Positions 1 to 12,349 of a stretch of 64,000 bases of DNA are shown here, piece after piece. Both the position numbers and the translations under genes were made by a program. The notes beneath the pieces were generated by a model. It was not told the origin of the DNA. It made no database searches and worked only from the letters and a program-made list of their open reading frames with translations. Every line of letters starts with the position of its first letter. The stretch's first letter is position 1. Source of the stretch: Nymphaea colorata (lineage: Eukaryota; Streptophyta; Magnoliopsida; Nymphaeales; Nymphaeaceae); NCBI RefSeq assembly GCF_008831285.2, contig NC_045142.1:19657354-19721353 (forward strand), written 5' to 3'.

Positions 1-9
1 TTTCCTCAC

Positions 10-3000
10 CATTATATGAACATATTTTGGCTTTATGTAGTCCAAAAGCCGCTGATAATGAGTGATCATCAATACAGAATTCTTGGAAGTCAAAAGCCCA
101 TTAACTGCCCTTGCTACATCCTGTAAGGCATCAACATCCAAGCCCGAGTCGATCTCGTCTAAGATAGCCAAATCTGCCTCCAAAACCTGTTCATGAGGCA
201 TCCATAAAGATATTATTTGTGGAAAAGCAGTTTATTAATTAACAATAGCAACAGATATATCTAAAAAAATTTCACTTACACAAAAAAATAAGAACTCATG
301 TTGAAGTTTGACAAGATTATTTCTTTAATAGCAAACTAATGATGGGAAAGCAGACTAGAATATTATAAACATATGAGGCTGGAGTTTTCTCATTCCAATA
401 AGCCTTTCAAATGACTAGCATTCACCTGTGCAGCATCAAAACTTAGACCATGCCAGCTTTTTAAGAAAGTGTTTTTTCCGGTACTTTTTTCAAATAAGAT
501 GCGAGGAAAAAGGTCTTTGTCTCTGTACTCAGATAGATAGAGAAAGGGGGAGGGAGAGAGAGCTTTCTTCCAACTGCAAACCTTAGAAAATATGACCATA
601 ACAACATATGATAACAATAAAGAACGAAAAGGTGAATGAACACCATATACATCATACGACTTGAAAGACATACCGCAAGTTGCAAAATCTCATTACGTTT
701 CTTTTCACCACCACTAAATCCTTCATTCACATTTCGATCCAAAAACCTTGGATCCATGTTTAAAGCAGCAAGCTTTGGTGAAATATAGCCATAGAACTGT
801 AAAAATAAAAAGGAACACAAATGAGATTGCTAGTAAAAGAACTTAACAAAGGAAGGCAAACAGAAAAGAAGTTCCTTTAGAACAAAGGATGCCTACAGAT
901 GCATGCATTAACTGGGAAGCGACCAGATAAGCATAAAAGGTGTCTCTACTCTGTAACCAAAAAAAATGACCGCTATCCTCTGTAAACCAAAAAATAACTA
1001 GATGTGCATAAATAGTGGTCCTATAATGGACACTTCATTGAATAACACATAGCAAAACAACTACTTAGGATCAGATCGGTCCCTTTGGATGGCCAACTGC
1101 AACATTCTGAAGACACAAGATTGTTTTCAACAACCATCCGATGGTGCACATCTATATTAATCAACTACATAGTTTTACGTGAAAAGTAGGTTGAGGACCC
1201 ATCATTTTCATAGTTTTAGTAATAATTGTCAAGTTGCTTTCATTGAATTTGGCATATGCAAGGGAACAGCCACCAGCAGACTAGATATGCCAACAAACAC
1301 TGGATATAATAATTGTACGTTTATGACTCATAAGTCAACAATATCTTCAATATAATACAGAATGTGGAAATCCAATTTCAAAGTATAGGTTCATTTCACA
1401 AGAAAGTTTAGTGTAAGAGTTCTAAACCACTGTTTCAACAACTACATGAAACAGAATAGGACAAGTTTCTACATGTTTTCAGTTAATCCAGCCAGTAATA
1501 CCTCATGGTCATCCCCATGATTCTCCCTTTAAAGAAATGGACATTTTACTTTGCATTTGAACGACAAAAGGAAAACTTTGTCGGCAAGAACAGCAGCATG
1601 TGAAATAGATGCAAGAGACCCACCAGCATTGTCACAAAAGACATATACGTGTTTTAAACAGCAAGGTTTTTCTCGGGTTTAATACAGGCAAAGTTGTTTT
1701 TTTTTTTTTGAGGAAAATCTCAGCAACTTTTTAAAAAATAAAAAAAAAAACCTAAAAATGAATATAAAATACAGTAATAAAAAATGTGAAAAACATGCCA
1801 AAAGAGCACACAAAAAAAGTGTTTTCTTCCTGTTTCTTGATGTTTTCTGTTTTGGTGTCTTTTGAAAAAAGACAGGCCTTTTTCAGTTCTTTTTTCAGCT
1901 GATCTATTTTTATGTATAAAACATGTTATTTTCTAAACGTATATTCTTTGACAATGCCCATTAGCTACCAAGCAGTATAGAAGTCAGAAGACACAGTCAT
2001 TCAATTAGAAGCTCAAATGTACAAAGTACAAACCTCAATGGGGCCAAGCTCTGGAAGACCAAGCTTAACTTTGCGAGCATTAGATGCCATGCGCAAAAAC
2101 TCCAGATTGCTTACACCAGGGATCTCCACTGGAGATTGGAAGCTCATAAAAAGCCCCACATGAGATCTTTCCTCAGGCTCCATTTCCAGCAAATTGTTGC
2201 CCTTAAAACCCACACTACCTCCAGTCACTTCATAATCTGGGTGACCAACAAGAACCTGCATGAAATGACAATTCAAACTCAAGCACAAAAAAGAACGATA
2301 GTTTCTAAAATACACAGAAAAGAAACTGTTTGAAATAGTAAGATTCTCATGATTAAATTGTCTTCACCAAATCATAAATCCATTTTGACTGCAAGAACAT
2401 GTGGAATTGATAACCATATCATTTCTTAATGTTTACAAATGTCTCCATTGAAAATCATATGCTAAGGACCTCTTCTTTGTTCAGAGGAAAGATAATATCA
2501 TAAAAAAGGAGCAACAGATCCAACATGAGCTTGCTAGCCCCAGCCATCCACGACAATGACTAGTGATGCCCATCTGGCAGACATACCCAGGAACATCTCT
2601 TTCTCTCTCTCTCTTCATATCTTATTGACAACCTTTGGTTGTTGGTAGCTTTTTCTCTTTTGGTTTAACAAAAAGGTCCCCAGTGACCCTCTCTCTCTTT
2701 GTATCCTTTCGCAACCCCTTGTTGTCAATGCCCTTTTTCGATTTTGTTTAAAAAAAAAAACGAAAAAAAGAAGGTTCCAAAGACCCTTTCTCTCGCTGGA
2801 ACATATACAACATTCTTTGGCTCAAATCTTTTATTTCATGGAGCTATTGAAAGCAACCAAGTATATGAAGGTCCAGCCCTCAAGTAGAATGTTGTGCTCT
2901 CGCAAATGCTTTAACCGAGCTCATGTGGACATAGAATATTCTCCTAGAACTACAGGTTAAAGTTGAAGGTTTCCCCACACTATCGTGTGACAACCTCAAC

Positions 3001-4348
3001 ACTTCATATTTAGCTACTCACCTATGCTTCATAGTTATAGCAATCATGTCTAAATTCACATTCCTTTTGTGTGAGAAAGATTGATTGAAAGCAGTTGATA
3101 ATCAAGCATATTTCAACCAAAGGTGAAATAGCTGAAGTGCTTAATAAGTTGTTAACTACTCCACATTGGATCTCAAGTCACAAATTGAATGTGGTAGAAA
3201 CCCATTCAGGAATTAAGACACAAATACGATCAGGATTGCATGAGACAGGGTCATGGTCAGTTGCCAAAAAGAAAAAAAAAAAAGCCGCAGAACCATGATC
3301 AAAAGGGTGTTGAAGATAAAGGCCGAACTGTTGAAGACAAAAGCCGAAACATCAAAGACAAAATGGATGGCACAGAGAGAACTGCAGCACGTAAAGCTGA
3401 AGATGAAAGTCGGGAAGCCACTGAGAACTCAAATGATGCAAACGTTGTTGTAGTTAACAAATTAAAAAACAAATCCAGCAGATGTTAACACCTTATCCAG
3501 CTGTAAGAACCCTATATAAGTAATGGAACCTCTTGTGGCCAGATGGTGAATCGAGAGAGAGAGAGAGAGAGAGAAAAAGAAAAGTTCAGTCATGGATGCA
3601 GATTCAGAGAAGAAAAGAAACAGATATCTATTTAATTTTCGCTTTTCTTTGTTATACATGTCCAACTCGACCTTCTATAGTCTTTTAGAATTATCAACCA
3701 ACTGTGACAGAAGAACAACTAAGATTCCTCTTGAACGCAAAAAAAGAGCTTTGTTCAGAAAGATTGTTTACCTTAGAAAACGTGCTTTTCCCTGAACCAT
3801 TTCGCCCCATAACTGCATGGACCTGTAAACACATTATACATAACCAAAAAAAAAATGGAAATAAAAATCCTCTAAAAAAGGAGACGAAAAGGAAGAAGAG
3901 AATGCAGAAAGACATGACCCTTTACTAGTTGACTAACTAAAAGAACAGCTACAATCAATCCCCCTGCATACTTCCGACTGAGAAATTCAAAAGGCAAAAA
4001 CAAAAACCAAAGAAAAACTCGATTCACGCCTACCTCCCCTTCGTAGATAGTCAAATTCACTCCATGAAGGATCTCCTGATTCGTCTCGGCGATTACGGCG
4101 GTGAGATCCCTGACCTCGAGCAACACTCTAGGTGAAGCCTCCCCCTTCTCAGGCTGCGACGTCGCCGGAAGTTCCGCTGCTACGCTTGCCCTCACGGAAG
4201 GAGGCTTCCTGATGAGCGGCCGCAGACCGCGGGAACGGGCAGGCAATCCCGTGGAAAAGTTCGGGAAACGGAGTGAAACGACCGGAGATTTAGGGGTGGG
4301 GAGGGAGGAGGAGGAGAAGCGCGGGACGAAGTGGTGGGAGAGCGCCAT
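10..4348 (-). CDS. ABCI6: SufC-type ABC ATPase, plastid (ABCI6/NAP7), 3' end outside window
   Basis: This gene encodes the ATPase of the plastid SUF complex (SufB-SufC-SufD), which builds Fe-S clusters in the stroma. Five exons join in frame: 4348-4034, 3822-3772, 2255-2034, 796-674 and 186-10, giving 296 residues; the final exon(s) lie beyond base 1. All introns are phase 0 with GT-AG ends. The Ser/Arg-rich first ~55 residues look like a transit peptide, and MALSHHF is chosen as start because the peptide follows directly. Seen motifs: Walker [10 protein letters not shown] (exon 2, only 51 bp), Q-loop SFQSP, ABC signature [11 protein letters not shown], Walker [13 protein letters not shown] and H-loop ITHYQRLL. 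All ATPase residues are present. About 40 C-terminal residues are missing by comparison with the family. Introns 2 (2256-3771) and 3 (797-2033) are long; intron 2 holds a Copia relic. Confidence 0.95.
2886..3700 (+). mobile_element. Copia retrotransposon relic (RNase H end plus probable LTR) in SufC intron 2
   Basis: On the strand opposite the host gene, the translation from about 2886 gives a Copia RNase H tail: a stretch reading [14 protein letters not shown], then a C-D-N motif, then from about 3107 [20 protein letters not shown] and [11 protein letters not shown]. These match the family's 'ALTELMW', 'WCDN' and 'IADxxTKxL...KLxVV' landmarks. Stops (e.g. the TAG after MWT) and frameshifts show it is dead. 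A purine run ending near 3307 followed by TGTTGAAG at 3308 could be the polypurine tract and the start of a 3' LTR; the LTR end was not located. The right limit given here is approximate. Confidence 0.65.
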
Positions 4349-4469
4349 GACATCGGCACTCAGCGGTCGGAGATGGAGGAGAGAGTGAGGAAGCGTCTTT
4401 AGTGATCCGCTAGGGACAAGTGGACTCGCAAGGCTTTCCGCGGATCGGATCAGACCCGGTTTCAACAAT

Positions 4470-5541
4470 TTAGACTAGACCCGTCCAATTGAATCTGCTT
4501 TTCGAGCTTTCGAGGCCAAATGAATGAAATCTCGTTTATACTCGAAGCTTCATATTAGATTTCAAATCCTTTAGAACTCCTCAATAATCTAAAATCATCA
4601 TACTTAAGATCTTAAACTAAAATATTATATGATCTTAAATTAAAATATTATATCACATTTGATCTAAGACATGAGGTAATCAAACACACATCTACATCTA
4701 ATACTTTTGTGGTACGAGTGGATTTGGAAAAAGGAAGCTGCCTGGAGCATATATCCATTTTACTAGCAGAGATAAAAATGTCCAAATCTATATTTGTATT
4801 ATAATACAAATATACCAAAGCAAAGAAATACATATACCAAAGCAAAGAACAAAGTTCTACTACATTTGAAAACACGACTGTATAAATCCAATCAAATATT
4901 GAACAATATCGACACATATCATGACATTATAATAAGAAAAGCGTGTAAATATTGTAAAATGTTTCTTAACTTGTGTCTCTTTCATCAACTTAGTGAATCC
5001 AAAACATTTCCAGAATAAATTTCCTTTTGTTCGTTGATGAAAACGAACTTGCATTTGTGCTATATATATTGCAAATCTTACTTTTAATAATACAGACATC
5101 TTTCAATTGCATTCGTAAGTTAGGAAGGTCTAAAATTAAATCATTTTCATTCTTAATTTCCGAAGGAGCTTAGTTTCTAGCTTCTAATATTCAAAAACTA
5201 CTTTTAACTGCATTTATATGTCACAAATGTCTAAAATTAATTATTTTTTAGAGGATATCTACGAATAGGCACAAAAAATGCATAGCTTTCATATATCTAA
5301 AATCTATGACAACAAATTGCAAACCTTTCCAATTTGAATGTATTAATGTATCGCTTTACTACAATGTATAGGTCAACCTCTACTTTTCGACCGTAAGTGG
5401 AAGCAAATTTTCAATGACATGTATTTCACATGCGTCAGTGAATGCCAATCAGCTATGGTTGTTTTCCCACGCGTCAGTGAATCCACTTTTTTTTAGTGTC
5501 AAAAACCCATCATGTGCAGTTTGTCTTCATTTAGGGAAAAT
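4470..5541. other. Upstream region of SufC gene, AT-rich, no gene seen
   Basis: This is the presumed promoter side of the minus-strand SufC gene. Beyond about 4550 the DNA is AT-rich, and the short open frames lack family similarity or codon structure. No clear TATA box could be assigned with confidence. Confidence 0.4.
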
Positions 5542-6127
5542 TAGGGCTGCACATTAGCCGAGTCATGCCCGAGCTTGGCTAGCTTGAGCTTGACTCGGCT
5601 CAAAAAACTCGAGCTCGAGCAGGGCTCCACCTCCAGTCGAGCTTCTTATAACTAGCTTGAGCTTGACTCGGCTCAAAAAACTCGAGCTCGAGCAGGGCTC
5701 CAACTCTAGTCGAGCTTCTTATAACAAGCTCGAGCTCTGACTCGACAAACAAAATTGGGCTCAAACACGACTCGTTTAACTCATTTAATTCATTTAGCGT
5801 TAACTCGTGTAAGTTGTAACTTGTTTAACTTATGAAAGCGTTAACTCGCGTAACTTATTTAAAGCTTTAACACGTGTAACTTGTGAAAATTTGTTTTTAC
5901 CCTAAAAGTTAAAGCCGGTGATTCTAACCGATTTTGGAAATATTAAACAGAGCACATGCACGAGTCAAGTTGAATATAAACGAGTCGAGTTCATGGAACT
6001 CGAACTCGACTCTTTTATCATTTCGAGTATATTTGTAAGCTCGAGCTCGGCTCGTTTATAAACGAGTCGAACACTAGCCATGTTTTTTTGAAAGAGTCAA
6101 ATTGGCTCAGCTCGTTGTGCAGCCTTA
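5542..6127. mobile_element. hAT-like non-autonomous element, copy 1
   Basis: The left end TAGGGCTGCACA and right end TGTGCAGCCTTA are inverted. The flanking octamers GGGAAAAT (5534-5541) and TAGAAAAT (6128-6135) match at six of eight positions, as an aged 8-bp target duplication would. The interior is a degenerate run of CTCGAGCTCGA-type words with no coding potential. End sequence and 8-bp duplication suggest the hAT superfamily (inference). Related copies are at 9208, 33554, and probably about 17600 and 41000. Confidence 0.6.
5579..5724. repeat. 73-bp tandem duplication inside hAT-like copy 1
   Basis: Two adjacent, nearly identical 73-bp units each begin CTAGCTTGAGCTTGACTCGG. They lie entirely within the left half of the element and differ at a few positions. 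Confidence 0.8.
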
Positions 6128-6612
6128 TAGAAAATGAACCAAAAGAAATTTGCTCTCTCGTAAGGCAACTGTCATCTGTTGTTTGACTTGCCATGGCTGC
6201 CAAGTGCAACATGGGCAGCAAGACATCTTTTTCTGCAATGTCAAAGCTCAGAGTATTTTCTCATCGAGTAAAAGAGGTTGCTGAACTACTTAGAAATTTC
6301 AAATGGATTCTGAACTTAACAATGTACAATATGATGAGTAAATGTTTTACTTGGCTTAACGATGTGATGCATTTTTTCCGATGGCAATTTTTCCTTCTTT
6401 CAAAATTCCTCATCTTCTTCTAGAAAATCCAAAAACCGACTTCAACTTCAATAGATAATTATGAGTTTGGCATCAAGCTCAAAGTCGCTCTCAGTGATCA
6501 GAAACGATAGGAGAGTTTCTGTGAACGCTCCAGCTCAAATTAAGACCTCTCACGTTTGTTCCGGTCATATGATCTAACGTGTGCTTTCGTTTTCACAGTC
6601 ATTCTTAATGAC

Positions 6613-6747
6613 GCCAGGGGCGGAGCTACAAATTTTTTTATGACATGGCCGAAATATCATTTTTCAAAATTTTTAAATAGAACAAGTAAAATTTTGTAAA
6701 ATTTAGATGTAATTTTTTTTTACTACTTGGCTCCCTCCGCCCCTGAA
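6613..6747. repeat. Short dispersed repeat with inverted AGGGGCGGAG ends
   Basis: AGGGGCGGAG (6616-6625) and its complement CTCCGCCCCT (6735-6744) bound a short AT-rich core. The GGCGGAGC(C/T)A-AAATTTT word recurs at about 19800, 20200, 26290 and 50645. The family is unassigned. Confidence 0.45.
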
Positions 6748-6912
6748 TGAGGCCACGAAGTCAAGTCAATTTTTGCCTACTTGGATAGGCTAGCTAATTA
6801 TCTAAAGTTGAGTTCATTCACTGTATGATGCTTCCATCACTGTGCTGCAGTAAGTAGCAGACAATCGCAAGGGCTCGGCTATCTACCCAGTATGAAAAAT
6901 TAGATTTATTTA

Positions 6913-7116
6913 GGTTGTGTTTGATTCCCCATGAATCTCAGATCCGAAGGAATCTCAAATCCGTGAAACAGTCGATTTCGGCTTCTACCCCAATGTAGTT
7001 TCAGATTCACACTTTAATGTAAAAAGTGCGGATTTGAAATTGGATGGGGGAAGGTCAGACTTGAAAATCACGGATCTCAGATCCAAGGATGAGATTAGTG
7101 GTAATCAAACGCAACC
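6913..7116. mobile_element. MITE, 204 bp, TA-flanked
   Basis: The ends GGTTGTGTTTGATT and AATCAAACGCAACC are inverted with one mismatch and flanked by TA on both sides (6911-6912 and 7117-7118). The interior repeats the AGATCC / GGATCT words. The length and AT-rich non-coding interior fit a MITE. The TA duplication would suit a Stowaway/Mariner origin, but the end sequence is not the classic Stowaway one, so the superfamily is open. Confidence 0.55.
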
Positions 7117-7138
7117 TAATGGTGTCTTCAAGAGCAAA

Positions 7139-7320
7139 GGGTTGTTTGACACACTGACTCTACCCATGGACTGGCAGACAGCCGGTCACTAGTTCGAGTG
7201 GCATAGGCATCAACCCCATTCAGAGGTGAGGTGAGACCAATATGCTGCTGATATGAAATGGAAGTGTTGTACCAAACACTGATACAGCCTTGGGTCAAAT
7301 ATTACTATGAAAAAAAAACA
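7139..7320 (+). mobile_element. SINE-like sequence with tRNA-type B box
   Basis: CTAGTTCGAGTGGC (around 7191-7204) resembles a pol III B box. It follows a tRNA-like stretch, and the unit ends in an A-rich tail (about 7310-7318). No target duplication was resolved. This is a candidate only. Confidence 0.35.
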
Positions 7321-7931
7321 CATACATACAGTGTTCCTCTTCCCACATTATATCACTTAGACTGCGCTGTTTTGGTGCATAGAAATTCTCACTCAAGATT
7401 TTGGATGAAGCAAATGCCCTTTTTTTTTTGGTGAATCTATCGTTGTTCAACATTTATGTGGTATGTATGTTCATGTTGTTTAACTTGGATAATGTTTTTT
7501 ATTGATGTTATTCCCCCTCCACCTCTCGAGGGCTGCTTTATATTGTGTTGAGGTGGCGTCTCCGTGATTAGTAGTGGAGCTCCATATAACTTGTTTAGGC
7601 CAGCAACAAAATTTTTATTTATTTTTACATAGATTTTTTATAATTATTTATATATATTGTGCCCCTTCATAAATGAGAATTTCTATAAAAGTGTCCAATA
7701 GCCAAACAATTCTGACTTGCTATTGTCTCTATACTTTTTTTTGCATATCGGTACTCCTATTTTGCAGCATGAGAGTTTGACGTGGATACTAACTGCCTAC
7801 CAGCCCTTTACACGTTGCCTCATCCGTTGTACCAACCTTCTTGGAGATTTCTATTCTCTTTCATTGCTACAAAAACACTCGGGATAAGGCCAGGAGGCTG
7901 ATAGGGGCCATAACCATCCCTTACCCAAATA

Positions 7932-8280
7932 ATTTTAAAGAGAAAAAAAAAACTTGTTAAAGATTTCAAAAATAAATTTTAGAAAATATTGTTCAACCTT
8001 ATAAATGACTTTGGAAATTATAGTTTGGCCTCCAGGAAATATGATGATACCTTGTGGTCAGAGTTAGTCATGATTCTAAGTATTTTAAAAGAAAAAAAAT
8101 ACTCGTTATAAATTTCAAAAATAAATTTTATAAAATATCAATCAACGCTATAAAACATTTTAGAAATTATAGTTTGGCCGCGAAGGAAATTCTTGGCTGC
8201 ACGCTAGGAAAATTTTCACGTATGCAGCTTCCTAGTTTTGATGATACCGTGCGGTCAGAGTTAGTCATGATTCTAAGTTG
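7932..8280. repeat. Diverged tandem duplication (about 150-bp unit)
   Basis: Two consecutive units each start near ATTTTAAA(A)GA, share ATTTCAAAAATAAATTTTA and AAATTATAGTTTGGCC, and end in TGGTCAGAGTTAGTCATGAT or a near match. The second unit (from about 8080) carries an extra ~50 bp before its end. No protein is evident; the short frame through it is not supported by anything else. Confidence 0.7.
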
Positions 8281-9199
8281 ATGTTTCTCTTCAAGATTTC
8301 GCTACCAATTAGGTCCGTGTAAAGTTTGGCCGTCGGTGTGAAGTGGAGTACTTGATCATTGTTGTCAAGGTTGAAAAGTATTGTGCGTTGTTAGATCTCT
8401 TCTCAATTTCTTCATTCTCCTTTGCTGGCAGGTCTCTTTGGCGACTCCTTGAAGTTCTCTCTTTCTTATATGGCCAGTCTCCCAGTTCTTAATTTGCATG
8501 GATATTTCATCATATGGTGATTTTACTGGTTACTGGTCTAAGTAGCAAAAATTTGAAGATTTGGAGCCCTGATTTTGGTGATTGTCATACATCTATTTTT
8601 ACATATACAAACGTTTCCGAGTGATGAGTAAGAGGATTACGACTCACTACCCATATAAAATCTAAAGCCCTTAACCTTTTGCTTTTGTTGTTAGGATTCA
8701 GAGTTGGAAGAGATATTACACTTTTATATTAGTATCACACTCAGCGGTCTTCATGCACATACAAATAGTTTTTATTTAATATCTACTTAGAAAAAACAGC
8801 TTTTGGCATAAAAACTCCCAAGATCATATCGACTGCATGGTAGACGATGTTTTAGGTTTTTATAACTATTTTGTATCCTTGATACTATGTTCCTTGATTA
8901 TATCATATATGGTTGACATTATGTTCCTTGTACAGAATGGCCAAGTCACATGATGGGAGGTGTAGACAATTGCACGCACCAGCCTCACAAATTTTATTTG
9001 CTTTCATATAAAGGCCTTCAAATATTTGTTGATTTACTGTCCCTTGAAGGTATAAAAGCTTTTGGACTAGTGCCCCTCAGCCTAAATTTTCTCGCCCTGC
9101 CATTGCTTGTACAATAATTGGCCCATCTCGTAGAAACTTAAGATCTCAACCTATCTTACACTAATCCGGGGAAGGCTTAACTAGCCAAGCTTGAAGGAG
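8281..9199. other. AT-rich intergenic DNA with a dispersed-repeat copy
   Basis: No gene was recognised. From about 8955 to 9115 there is a degenerate copy of the repeat that forms the large inverted repeat at 19557-19970: the shared signs are a GCACCAGCCTC stretch, CTTTCATAT, and AGTGCCCCTCAG. Confidence 0.4.
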
Positions 9200-9207
9200 G
9201 CCGGCAA

Positions 9208-9665
9208 TAGGGGTGACCATGAGCGGAGTCGAGCCTGAGTTCAGTCAACTCGAGCTCAGCTCAACTAGTAAAACCTCGAGCTCAACTCGGCTCAAGCTCG
9301 AGAATAGCTCGACGGAAGCAACTCGAACTCAACTCAACAATTACGTGTTGGGCTCGAGCTTGACTCGATTAAGGCTCGACAAACTCGTTTGAACAAAATT
9401 GATATTGATCATGACGTGTTGAGCTCGAGCTCGACTCGATTAAAGTTCGAGAACTCGTAAACTCGTTTGAATATATTGACTTGACTAAGGCTCGATAAAC
9501 TCGATTAAGGCTCAAGCTCGACTCAGCAGTTACGTGTTGAGGTCAAACTCAACTCGAATATTTGAACGAGTCGACTCATGAACTTGAATTCGAATCGTTA
9601 AGCAAATGACTCGACTTGAACTCGTTCACGAGCGGAACTTTAACGAGTCGAGCTCTTCACCCTTA
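9208..9665. mobile_element. hAT-like non-autonomous element, copy 2
   Basis: The ends TAGGGGTGA and TTCACCCTTA are inverted. The flanking octamers GCCGGCAA (9200-9207) and ACCGCCAA (9666-9673) match at six of eight positions. The interior is built from AACTCGAGCTCGACTCG-type words, as in copy 1, and has no coding potential. Confidence 0.6.
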
Positions 9666-10215
9666 ACCGCCAATCAATGTTCTACAAAACATGCTCTAAA
9701 TGTTGAAAAATTAAACCCAAAAAACATACATTTTAATGTTTCATTTTAGAACATTTTTGTAATACACGAATGGGAATTAGTCAAGTGAATTCTTTCCAGC
9801 ATTGATCATATTTTATTATTTCACCAAAAGTTAAGCGTCTTTTGTAAATTATGTAGGTCTTAAGGCATGCAGCAATTGCACTCAGTGCCCGCTGCGGAAA
9901 AGACAGTAGAAGGTCAAAAGAAGCGTGTCTGGAATGATGGTCCTCCACATGGCCTTCGTTCTTTACTCGGTGATGTATGGACCCCAAGCTCGGCTACAAG
10001 CTTTTAAAAGCAAAAGTGAAAAAGAAAAATAAATACACTTTGCTCTTTCCACAAGGCCCAATTACTACCGTGGCTTGAAGGTCAAGTATTTCCTCCCGCT
10101 TTATATATATATATATATAGCTTTGGTAGAATAGTCGAATGCTCATCTCTCTATACACACACATAGCCCAGTCTTATATATACACACATATAATACACAT
10201 ATAATGAGTTCAAAG

Positions 10216-10525
10216 TAAGCCTGGGCATTAGGCCAGCTCTGTCCAATAAGAGTCGTACTTAAGTCAGCCCAGCACTTAAAACCCGAACCCCAGCCCAACA
10301 CTTGAAACGGGAGCCCTAGTCAAGCCCGATGCTTGAAACCTGAGCCCAAGCTCGGCTCGACTTGGTTAAAATAAAAAATATTTTTTTAATGTAAAATATC
10401 TTTTGAATATAAAATATATTTTAATAATAACATATATTAATAATAATATTAAATAACCTACCGAACCAGATTTGGCCCGTCCAGCCGACTCAAGCCGGTT
10501 TTCTTGGGCCAGATGTGCAGTCTTA
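10216..10525. mobile_element. Non-autonomous element with TAAGCC...TCTTA ends
   Basis: The unit opens TAAGCCTGGGCAT and closes GATGTGCAGTCTTA. GTTCAAAG precedes it and GTTCTTCAAAG follows, compatible with an 8-bp duplication disturbed by a 3-bp insertion. The left part is composed of AGCCC/GGGCT words. A truncated relative starts at 51420. Confidence 0.4.
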
Positions 10526-12243
10526 GTTCTTCAAAGTGATAAAAGTAGCTTGTGATTGGATCCCAAGGCTGCTGATTGGAATCACATTGAATTGGTTGTG
10601 AATGAGTCAAAAATATTAAAGTATTAATTTATTAAACATACTCATAAATTATAACAAAATTAAAATATGTCAAAAATGAATTACATGGTCCATCGAATTG
10701 AATCCGTTGGTAAATGAAGCCATTTTTCAAAAATTTTTAGTGGAAGTCTGAGTATTATGAGCCTGAAACCAATTAAGGAAGAGTCAAACAAATCTGGTAA
10801 ACATTGGATCCGAACTCCACATCCCAATACTCCACTTTCTCTCAAAAGGAAAGATAAAAGAAAAAGGGAGAAAAAGAAAAGAAAAGCAGCCTTATGAAGG
10901 CTTAGGATTCCAACACTTGATTTAATCCAAAAACTTTTTGACGTCCAAAGTTGTAGGAGATCTGATATAATACAAATCCTCTTAATCACAAATTCTAATC
11001 AACTTTCCAAGTTACATAAAGGATTTCAAATAAATTTGGCAACACAATCAATCAAATTTTGAAGATGCTACCAATCACTTATGGCTATCTCTGCGCTTGA
11101 AGCGATGAATGAAGCTATAGTGTATGAAGTGGGAAAACAATAGAGATAAACAAATAATTATCATCAAGCAAAGCAATTAATGGTAACTGCCTAAAAGGCC
11201 ATGTAGAATTCAATGCTCCCCATGGTCACATTCTTGGGGTATGTGAATAATCATATTACTTTTGCTTCGCTTTTTTGAACTTATATTTGGCGTCACTATA
11301 TTATTTTTCTTCATTTTTTGGAATTTATATTGGCTTAGTGCAATTTACGTATCTGCCCTTGTGTTGCTTTAACCATGGTTAATCATTGTCGTTTTCATCT
11401 TTCCTTTTTCCGAATCCAGCTTTCATTGACTGGAAGCAATTGCTGTTTGTTACTTGTGACCATGGTTAGCAACTTATCTTGGCTACGCAGTTAATCAAAC
11501 GGGTTTATGATACTTGTGTTCCATTTCACCTACACCATTGTTATCTTTTCCTTTTAGGGGTATTTACGTCAAGGAAAACTAACTTTACCTAATGTAATTT
11601 GTAACGGTGGATACACTATCCCGTGACTCTGTTTCTGAGACGCCTAGTCTCACTAGAAGAAGTAATGACTGTGTATCGCAAACACGTTGATTGTGCGTTA
11701 TGCCTCTAGTGGGATGAAAATCGGCATCAATTTAATGACTGATACAAGAGTGCCCTTTCCAAATTCTTTCTTTTTTTTGTTTTAAAATAATTTATATTTG
11801 TATTTTCGTATTTATGTTTTTATTTATTTTTATAAAAAACTATAATATTTATTTTTTGTGATTATTTGACTACTAACAAGAGGTCATGTGTTTGTTTACA
11901 CCTTTGTATGATGGAAATAAAACATCTCAGCAGTCATCACGTTTGATGCACTTGTTCAGCCCAAGCAAAATAAATATGGGCCTGAGAATTGCATTCTTAC
12001 ACTTCATTATGAAAAAAAAAAAGATTAATGTGCAGAACAAAGTTAGGGTTCTTCCTCAATAGATGTTTGCGAGGCTGGAATAAAGTGTCAGCGACACTCT
12101 ATCTAGGATGTCGTAGCCATCTAAGACTGGGTGTCTTTGTATCTCACTTTTTCCGGTTCACTTAAAAATAGTGAGATAGAAACTTACTAAAATATTGACT
12201 TAGTGTCACTTAATTCAGTGTTTATTTACACCATTGACTACTT
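10526..12243. other. Intergenic, no gene seen
   Basis: AT-rich DNA with frequent stops in all frames. No tRNA, protein family or terminal repeat was recognised. Confidence 0.4.
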
Positions 12244-12246
12244 TTA

Positions 12247-12271
12247 GGGCCTGTTTGATGGGCGGGTGAAA
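12247..12271 (+). repeat. Left terminal inverted repeat of Harbinger element
   Basis: Begins GGGCCTGTTTGATGGGCGGG and pairs with 16919-16943, differing only at the sixth base (T versus C on the same strand). Confidence 0.92.
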
Positions 12272-12349
12272 TTTAACGCGGTAAGTTTACCAAGGTAAAT
12301 TTTTCTAGAAAAATTTAGTGGATGAAATTTTACCCTCTTCCAAAACGAG

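Noticed and set aside
3240-3488. 82-codon basic frame (KRKKKK... repeats) on the plus strand
   Set aside because: It lies in the intron of the SufC gene, within and after the Copia relic and its A-rich tract; no independent start context or family.
5545-6120. CRISPR-like or satellite array because of recurring CTCGAG words
   Set aside because: Units are irregular in length and spacing, the organism is a plant, and element ends with 8-bp duplications explain the block.
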